From Nitriliruptoraceae bacterium (GTDB taxonomy: Bacteria > Actinomycetota > Nitriliruptoria > Nitriliruptorales > Nitriliruptoraceae): a stretch of 8,215 nt of DNA. The position numbers and the translations under genes were made by a program. The stretch is taken from assembly GCA_007131525.1 (NCBI GenBank), contig SLQK01000251.1:1-8215 (forward strand), read 5' to 3'. The first letter of the stretch is position 1. Every line of letters starts with the position of its first letter. A model generated the notes under the pieces. That model was given only the letters and a program-made list of their open reading frames with translations, did not search any database and was not told the origin of the DNA. Positions 3,976-8,215 of the stretch are shown here, piece after piece.

Positions 3976-6033
3976 GTGGCGAACGAGAAGCCAACGCAGC
4001 GACTGCTCCGCGGCCCTCTGCCGTGGGTCATCGCGCTGGTCGCGGCGATGTGGATCGGGTTCGGCGTGTTCGCGTCGGCCACCGCTCCCACCGAGCTGAC
4101 CTGGAGCCAGTTCCAGGCGGCGGTCGAGGACGGGGAGCTCCAGAACCAGGACCTCACGGTCACCACGATCGGCAACCGCTCCGAGTCGATCGAGGGTGAG
4201 CGCCGAAGCGGCGGTTCCACCGTCGCGTTCACCACGGTGTACAACTCGGAGATCAACGGCGATCAGCTGCGCCGCTGGATCGACCAGGGGTTGATCGCCG
4301 ACGTCCAGTTCGACGCCGAGCAGACCGGGGCACTGGTCCAGATCTTCGCGACGGTGATCCCCTTCGTGCTGATCCTCGGGATCTTCTTCCTGCTGATGCA
4401 GAACATGCAGGGTGGCGGCGGCCGGGTGATGCAGTTCGGGAAGTCCAAGGCCAAGCTGGTCTCCAAGGACGCACCGAAGGTCACCTTCTCCGACGTCGCG
4501 GGCGCGGAGTCCGCCGTCGAGGAGCTGCGGGAGATCAAGGAGTTCCTCGAGAACCCCCAGAAGTTCCAGGCCATGGGCGCCAAGATCCCGAAGGGCGTGC
4601 TGCTCTACGGGCCCCCCGGGACGGGCAAGACCCTCCTGGCCCGTGCCGTCGCCGGTGAGGCCGGGGTCCCCTTCTTCTCCATCTCCGGCTCGGACTTCGT
4701 GGAGATGTTCGTCGGCGTCGGTGCCTCCCGTGTGCGTGACCTGTTCGAGCAGGCCAAGGCCAACGCCCCGGCGATCATCTTCATGGACGAGATCGACGCC
4801 GTCGGTCGCCACCGCGGCGCCGGCATGGGCGGCGGCCACGACGAGCGCGAGCAGACGCTCAACCAGCTGCTGGTCGAGATGGACGGCTTCGACGTCCGCA
4901 CGGCCGTCATCCTGATCGCCGCGACCAACCGCCCCGACATCCTCGACCCGGCCCTGCTGCGACCGGGCCGCTTCGACCGCCAGATCGTGGTCGACCGCCC
5001 CGACCTGATCGGTCGCGAGGCGATCCTGAAGGTCCACGCGCGCGGCAAGCCGATGGCCGAGGACGTCGACCTGTCCGTGCTCGCCCGGTCCACCCCCGGC
5101 TTCACGGGCGCGGATCTCGCCAACCTCGTCAACGAGGCCGCCCTTCTCGCCGCACGCTTCGGCAAGAAGGAGATCTCGATGGCCGAGCTGCAGGAGTCCA
5201 TCGAGCGGGTGGTCGCGGGCCCGGAGCGCAAGACCCGCCTGATGAGCGAGCGGGAGAAGCGCACGGTCGCCTACCACGAGTCCGGCCACGCCATCGTCGG
5301 CCACGCGCTGCCCAACGCCGACCCCGTGCACAAGATCACGATCATCCCCCGCGGACAGGCGCTGGGCTTCACGATGCAGCTGCCGACCGAGGACAAGTAC
5401 CTCGTCGCCCGCGCGGAGCTCATCGACCGCCTCGCGGTCATGCTGGGGGGACGGGTCGCCGAGGAGATCAAGATCGGCGACATCACCACGGGCGCGGGTG
5501 ACGACATCCGCAAGGCCACCGCCACCGCGAAGGAGATGGTGACCCAGTACGGGATGAGCGACAAGCTCGGCCCGATCTCGCTGGGCCAGTCGGACTCGCA
5601 GCCCTTCCTGGGCAAGGAGTTCGGCCACCAGCCCGACTACTCCGGCCAGATCGCCTACCAGATCGACGAGGAGGTCCGGCACCTCCTCGACGAGGCGCAC
5701 GACGAGGCGCTGGAGATCCTGGTGGAGAACGACCACGTGCTGGAGGCGCTGGCGAACAAGCTGCTGGAGGTCGAGACCGTGGACGGCGACCTGCTCGACG
5801 AGGTCTTCGACCCGATCGACAAGCGACCGAACCGCGCGCTCGAGGCACCCCACGCCGACGAGCCCGCGACGGTGCTGCGCAAGCTGCGCCGCCTGGACCC
5901 GACCGCCGCCGGGACCGGCAACGGCAGCGGCAACGGGCACGGCGACGGGCACGGGGACGGCCGCGCGGCCGAGGTGACGCGCAAGGGCGCGGCGCGTCCG
6001 TCCAGCGCTCACCCCCGGCGCGGCGACGGATAG
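3976..6033 (+). CDS. ftsH: ATP-dependent membrane zinc metalloprotease FtsH
   Basis: FtsH forms a membrane hexamer that extracts and degrades misassembled membrane proteins and short-lived regulators. In the 685-residue product, a first membrane segment lies at about 15-34, an external domain at 35-121 and a second segment at 122-143. The AAA+ domain has Walker A GPPGTGKT at 212-219, the pore loop MFVG at 244-247, Walker B IIFMDEID at 267-274 and a second region of homology ending RPGRFDR at about 329-335. The protease domain has HESGH at 434-438 and a probable third zinc ligand Asp near 510 in GAGDDI. Residues 646-662 form a Gly-X tail. GTG at 3976 is preferred because AGAGG at 3964-3968 lies 7 nt before it; GTG at 3925 would add 17 residues but lies in the leader hairpin and lacks a ribosome site. 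It sits between hpt and folE. Confidence 0.97.
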   Translation: MANEKPTQRLLRGPLPWVIALVAAMWIGFGVFASATAPTELTWSQFQAAVEDGELQNQDLTVTTIGNRSESIEGERRSGGSTVAFTTVYNSEINGDQLRRWIDQGLIADVQFDAEQTGALVQIFATVIPFVLILGIFFLLMQNMQGGGGRVMQFGKSKAKLVSKDAPKVTFSDVAGAESAVEELREIKEFLENPQKFQAMGAKIPKGVLLYGPPGTGKTLLARAVAGEAGVPFFSISGSDFVEMFVGVGASRVRDLFEQAKANAPAIIFMDEIDAVGRHRGAGMGGGHDEREQTLNQLLVEMDGFDVRTAVILIAATNRPDILDPALLRPGRFDRQIVVDRPDLIGREAILKVHARGKPMAEDVDLSVLARSTPGFTGADLANLVNEAALLAARFGKKEISMAELQESIERVVAGPERKTRLMSEREKRTVAYHESGHAIVGHALPNADPVHKITIIPRGQALGFTMQLPTEDKYLVARAELIDRLAVMLGGRVAEEIKIGDITTGAGDDIRKATATAKEMVTQYGMSDKLGPISLGQSDSQPFLGKEFGHQPDYSGQIAYQIDEEVRHLLDEAHDEALEILVENDHVLEALANKLLEVETVDGDLLDEVFDPIDKRPNRALEAPHADEPATVLRKLRRLDPTAAGTGNGSGNGHGDGHGDGRAAEVTRKGAARPSSAHPRRGDG
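5911..5961 (+). repeat. Hexanucleotide-like repeat coding the Gly-X tail of FtsH
   Basis: About nine consecutive units of the form GGN-NNC encode alternating glycine with T, N, S, N, H, D, H and D near the FtsH C-terminus. The units are degenerate and in frame, so gain or loss of one would change the tail by two residues without breaking the gene. The sequence just after it (5958-5971) is a 14-bp palindrome, CGGCCGC followed by GCGGCCG. The tail lies after the protease domain, where FtsH sequences vary widely. Confidence 0.8.
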
Positions 6034-6036
6034 CCT
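6031..6036 (+). promoter_or_regulatory. Probable -10 element (TAGCCT) of folE overlapping the ftsH stop codon
   Basis: TAGCCT fits the TANNNT pattern seen before the other genes here. Its first three bases are the ftsH stop codon TAG. It lies 53 nt before the folE GTG at 6090, in a gap of only 56 nt. Read-through from ftsH is also possible. No clear -35 hexamer is seen. Confidence 0.4.
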
Positions 6037-6089
6037 CGCTCGCGGGGGGCCACCCGAGAGGTCGACGAGCGTCGGCGTGCGGAGGCAGC

Positions 6090-6761
6090 GTGAGCGAGGA
6101 TGTCGTATCGAGCCCCACGGGGGACGGGGCCGGTCGGTCGGCCGGGAGCTCTCCCGCCGCGGCCACGCCGGTCCGGGCGCCCTTCGACCACGACAAGATC
6201 GAGCGGGCCGTGCGGATGCTGCTCGAGGCGATCGGCGAGGATCCCGACCGCCCCGGCATCGCGGGCACTCCCGCCCGGGTCGCGCGTGAGTACGACGAGA
6301 TCTTCGCGGGCCTTCGGTCCGACCCTTCCGAGGTCCTGTCCGTGGTCTTCGACGAGGCCCACGACGAGATCGTCATGATGCGCGACATCCCGTTCCACTC
6401 GATGTGCGAGCACCACCTGGTGCCCTTCGTCGGCTCCGCGCACCTGGCCTACCTGCCCAACCCCAACGGCCAGGTGACCGGGCTGTCGAAGCTGGCGCGC
6501 CTGGTCGACGTCTGCGCGAAGCGCCCGGGCCTCCAGGAGCGGATGACCACGATGATCGCCGACGCGATGGAGACGGCGCTCGAGCCCCGGGGGGTCATGG
6601 TCGTCCTCGAGGCGCGCCACCTGTGCATGGAGATGCGGGGCATCCGCAAGCCGGGCGCGGAGACCGTGACCTCGACGGTCCGCGGGATCTTCCGCGACGA
6701 TCACCGGACCCGCACGGAGGCGCTGACGCTGCTCCGGGGCCGGGTGGGCGACCTCCGCTGA
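6090..6761 (+). CDS. folE: GTP cyclohydrolase I
   Basis: This enzyme converts GTP to 7,8-dihydroneopterin triphosphate and formate, the first step of folate synthesis, as a zinc-dependent homodecamer in the cytoplasm. In the 223-residue product, GEDPDRPGIAGTPARV at 49-64 is the family N-terminal signature. MCEHHLVPF at 105-113 supplies zinc ligands C106 and H109 and the catalytic H108. GLSKLARLV lies at 131-139, and RHLCMEMRG at 176-184 supplies the third zinc ligand, C179. The pattern is the zinc-type FolE1, not the metal-promiscuous FolE2. The first 30 or so residues are a low-complexity, probably flexible extension. GTG at 6090 follows GGAGG at 6081-6085 by 4 nt. Its neighbours folP and folB act later in the same pathway. 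Confidence 0.97.
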   Translation: MSEDVVSSPTGDGAGRSAGSSPAAATPVRAPFDHDKIERAVRMLLEAIGEDPDRPGIAGTPARVAREYDEIFAGLRSDPSEVLSVVFDEAHDEIVMMRDIPFHSMCEHHLVPFVGSAHLAYLPNPNGQVTGLSKLARLVDVCAKRPGLQERMTTMIADAMETALEPRGVMVVLEARHLCMEMRGIRKPGAETVTSTVRGIFRDDHRTRTEALTLLRGRVGDLR

Positions 6762-6767
6762 CGCGCG

Positions 6768-6787
6768 GAGCCGCCCACCGTCGGCTC
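6768..6787 (+). terminator. Hairpin after folE, candidate terminator
   Basis: GAGCCG at 6768-6773 and CGGCTC at 6782-6787 form a 6-bp perfect stem with an 8-nt loop, starting 7 nt after the folE stop codon. No T-run follows, as is common for actinobacterial hairpin terminators, so activity is uncertain. Confidence 0.4.
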
Positions 6788-6836
6788 GTGGCCGTCGGAC
6801 GAGGCCGCCGCCGCGATGCAACCCCGACGCATGGCG

Positions 6837-6883
6837 GTGTCGCGGCGCCCCGGACTCCATCACTGCTCTAGGCTCCGCGACAC
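6837..6883. promoter_or_regulatory. 9-bp inverted repeat bracketing the folP -10 box
   Basis: GTGTCGCGG at 6837-6845 and CCGCGACAC at 6875-6883 are perfect inverted repeats separated by 29 nt. The right arm begins immediately after the -10 box TAGGCT (6869-6874) and the left arm falls near the -35 region. It could be a two-site operator, or a hairpin that forms only in a transcript started further upstream and reading through from folE. Confidence 0.35.
6869..6874 (+). promoter_or_regulatory. Probable -10 element (TAGGCT) of folP
   Basis: TAGGCT is identical to the box before the first gene in the window. It ends 27 nt before the folP GTG at 6902, so the leader would be about 20 nt, just enough to include the ribosome site AGAGG at 6892-6896. 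No clear -35 hexamer was found. Confidence 0.5.
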
Positions 6884-6901
6884 GGCGACCGAGAGGCCAC
6901 G

Positions 6902-8038
6902 GTGGAGGACCAGGACCCGAGCCAGCCGATCGCTCGTGTCGAGGACGCGGGGCTGGTGCCGTCGGGAGGTCCGGCACGCCTCGCGCTGTCGCGCCTGCCG
7001 CGCGCCAGTGAGATCGCCGAGGCCGTGGCGTCGGCGCGCGGCGTCTCGACCTGGATCGAGGACCGCCTGGTGGTCACCGCGGTGCCCTCCAGGCTGGTGG
7101 ACGCGGCCGGACGCGTCGGGGGCCGCGACCTCGCCGATCTGCTGGCCGGGGTGGTCGAGCCCGCCGTCGACGCCTGGCTCAGCGCGCCCCGCGACCTCGA
7201 GACCCCCGCCGGGACGCTGCCCACCTCGCAGCGACCGGTGGTGATGGGGGTGCTCAACGTCACGCCCGACTCGTTCTCGGACGGCGGGGACCACTTCGAC
7301 CCCGAGCGGCACCCCGACGAGGCCGTCGCGGCGGGGCACGCCCTGCTCGAGGCCGGCGCGGACGTCGTCGACGTCGGCGGCGAGTCGTCGCGTCCCGGCG
7401 CGGACCCCGTCGGCGAGGAGGAGGAGTCGAACCGGGTGCTGCCGGTGATCCGGCGCCTGGTCGACGACGGGGCGATCGTGTCGATCGACACCACCAAGGC
7501 GCGCGTGGCCCGCGCCGCGGTCGAGGAGTCGGGGGCGGCCCTGGTCAACGACGTGTCCGCCGGGGCGCTCGACGGGATGCTGCTGTCGACGGTGGCCGAG
7601 CTGGACGTGCCCTACGTGCTCATGCACATGCGGGGCACGCCCCGCACGATGCAGCGCGACCCCCGGTACACCGACGTCGTCGGCGAGGTCTACGACTTCC
7701 TCGCCCACCAGCTCGCGCGCCTGGCGGAGGTCGGCATCGACCCGGAGCGGGTCGTGGTGGATCCCGGGATCGGCTTCGGCAAGACCGTCGGGCACAACCT
7801 GGAGCTGCTCCGGCGCGTGCGGGAGTTCACCTCGCTGGGGCGCCCCGTGCTGATCGGGGCCTCCCGCAAGTCGTTCCTCGGAAGTGTCACCGGGACCGAG
7901 GAGCCCGGTGCGCGGATGATCGAGTCGGTGACCGGTGCCGCCCTGGCCGTCGCCGGCGGCACGCGGCTGCTGCGGGTCCACGACGTCGCCGAGACCGTGC
8001 GGGCCGTGCAGATCGCGGACGCCGTCGCCAACGCCTGA
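6902..8038 (+). CDS. folP: Dihydropteroate synthase with N-terminal extension
   Basis: FolP condenses p-aminobenzoate with 6-hydroxymethyl-dihydropterin pyrophosphate to give dihydropteroate; it is the sulfonamide target. In the 378-residue product the TIM-barrel core begins near 111. It shows NVTPDSFSDGG at 119-129, GGESSRPGA at 159-167, SIDTTKA at 194-200, NDVSAG at 216-221, DPGIGFGKT at 287-295, GASRKSF at 319-325 and RVHDV at 358-362. Residues 1-110 precede the core; usual FolP proteins are about 270-290 residues. The extension (for example ARGVSTWIEDRLVV at 45-58) may be a diverged form of the N-terminal domain of the longer, about 390-residue FolP proteins. GTG at 6902 is supported by AGAGG 5 nt upstream and a -10 box. 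Position 163 is serine where threonine is usual. Confidence 0.95.
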   Translation: MEDQDPSQPIARVEDAGLVPSGGPARLALSRLPRASEIAEAVASARGVSTWIEDRLVVTAVPSRLVDAAGRVGGRDLADLLAGVVEPAVDAWLSAPRDLETPAGTLPTSQRPVVMGVLNVTPDSFSDGGDHFDPERHPDEAVAAGHALLEAGADVVDVGGESSRPGADPVGEEEESNRVLPVIRRLVDDGAIVSIDTTKARVARAAVEESGAALVNDVSAGALDGMLLSTVAELDVPYVLMHMRGTPRTMQRDPRYTDVVGEVYDFLAHQLARLAEVGIDPERVVVDPGIGFGKTVGHNLELLRRVREFTSLGRPVLIGASRKSFLGSVTGTEEPGARMIESVTGAALAVAGGTRLLRVHDVAETVRAVQIADAVANA

Positions 8039-8088
8039 CGCGGGGCGAGCACCCCACGGGCGGTGTGCCGCGTCATCGGTCACCGCCC
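8036..8088 (+). terminator. Two interlocking hairpins in the folP-folB gap
   Basis: Stem A pairs TGACGCGG (8036-8043, beginning with the folP stop codon) with CCGCGTCA (8068-8075), with an inner CACC/GGTG pairing. Stem B pairs GGGCGGTG (8058-8065) with CACCGCCC (8081-8088). Each is 8 bp and perfect. The order A5', B5', A3', B3' means they are either alternatives or an H-type pseudoknot. There is no T-run. Stem A suits a folP terminator, and stem B could act as its alternative partner. Confidence 0.4.
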
Positions 8089-8104
8089 CGCCGGGCGCCG
8101 GTAG

Positions 8105-8110
8105 TAGCGT
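8105..8110 (+). promoter_or_regulatory. Probable -10 element (TAGCGT) of folB
   Basis: TAGCGT fits the TANNNT pattern and lies 36 nt before the folB GTG at 8147, after the hairpin region. The preceding TAG at 8102-8104 makes TAGTAGCGT, so the exact register is unsure. No -35 hexamer was recognised. Confidence 0.4.
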
Positions 8111-8146
8111 GGCGGCGACCCGCCGCACGCCGCCCGGGAGGCCGCC

Positions 8147-8215
8147 GTGGACCGCATCGCCCTCACCGGCATCGAGGTGTTCGGGCACCACGGCGCGCTC
8201 GCGCACGAGCGGGAG
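8147..8215 (+). CDS. folB: Dihydroneopterin aldolase, 5' part only
   Basis: Only the first 23 codons are inside the window; the gene runs off the 3' end. The residues DRIALTGIEVFGHHGALA followed by HERE match the conserved start of FolB, which cleaves 7,8-dihydroneopterin to 6-hydroxymethyl-7,8-dihydropterin and glycolaldehyde. The GHHG is the family HG motif and the ERE corresponds to the usual E-R/E segment with a catalytic glutamate. GTG at 8147 follows GGGAGG at 8136-8141 by 5 nt. The position directly after folP matches the usual actinobacterial folE-folP-folB-folK order, so folK may follow. Confidence 0.85.
   Translation, partial: MDRIALTGIEVFGHHGALAHERE

Noticed and set aside
3729..4256. 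Minus-strand collagen-like Gly-X-Y reading frame
   Set aside because: The Gly-X-Y pattern comes from the 9-bp period of the DNA repeat at 3759-3830, and the rest of the frame is antisense to ftsH.
5958..5971. 14-bp palindrome CGGCCGC/GCGGCCG within ftsH as an operator related to the hpt site
   Set aside because: It is inside coding sequence and consists only of G and C. Sharing a GGCCGCGCGGCC core with 3093-3108 is weak evidence in this composition.
3700..6012. Minus-strand open reading frame of 770 codons opposite ftsH
   Set aside because: It lies wholly over the strongly conserved ftsH reading frame, shows no domain, and its low-complexity His/Val/Leu/Asp composition reflects the antisense of FtsH codons.
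6063..6074. Inverted repeat CGACG-AG-CGTCG before folE
   Set aside because: Five-base arms are expected by chance in DNA this GC-rich, and the position suggests no clear role.
6860..8206. Minus-strand open reading frame of 448 codons opposite folP
   Set aside because: Antisense shadow of folP with no motif and no convincing ribosome site or promoter.
1..8215. tRNA, rRNA, CRISPR arrays, insertion sequences, phage or defence genes
   Set aside because: None was seen by eye on either strand; the window is a compact housekeeping region with conserved gene order and uniform codon use.

Overview
The window is very GC-rich DNA, about 70 percent or more by eye. Most start codons are GTG and third codon positions are dominated by G and C. 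The gene order (DUF2342-type metalloprotease, tilS, hpt, ftsH, folE, folP, folB) matches the Rv3626c-tilS-hpt and ftsH-folE-folP1-folB order of Mycobacterium, without the genes that separate the two blocks there. This points to a chromosomal housekeeping locus of an Actinomycetota member. Details that differ from the best-known actinobacteria (a long TilS with its C-terminal domain, a long FolP) fit a deep lineage such as Nitriliruptoria better than Streptomyces or Mycobacterium, but that placement is an inference.

Layout, all on the plus strand. Positions 1-163: a 40-bp tandem repeat, a likely promoter and a Shine-Dalgarno site, then a 111-residue secreted or membrane-anchored protein of unknown function (164-499). 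Positions 586-3059: a DUF2342-type zinc metalloprotease overlapping tilS by 4 nt. Positions 3060-3754: a 16-bp palindrome abutting the hpt -10 element, then hpt. Positions 3755-3975: a 221-nt control region for ftsH with degenerate repeats, a 10-bp direct repeat, an extended -10 box, a 15-nt palindrome at the expected transcription start and a leader hairpin. Positions 3976-6033: ftsH, whose stop codon is part of a probable folE -10 box. Positions 6090-8215: folE, folP and the first 23 codons of folB, separated by 108-140-nt gaps with hairpins and promoter-like boxes.

The genes cover tRNA-Ile lysidine formation (TilS), purine salvage (Hpt), membrane protein quality control (FtsH) and successive steps of folate synthesis (FolE, FolB, FolP). 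The tilS-hpt-ftsH neighbourhood is conserved across Gram-positive bacteria. No mobile element, CRISPR array, tRNA or rRNA was seen. I found no convincing new multi-gene system. The most interesting parts are the non-coding regions, especially around ftsH, folP and folB, and the extra N-terminal domain of FolP.
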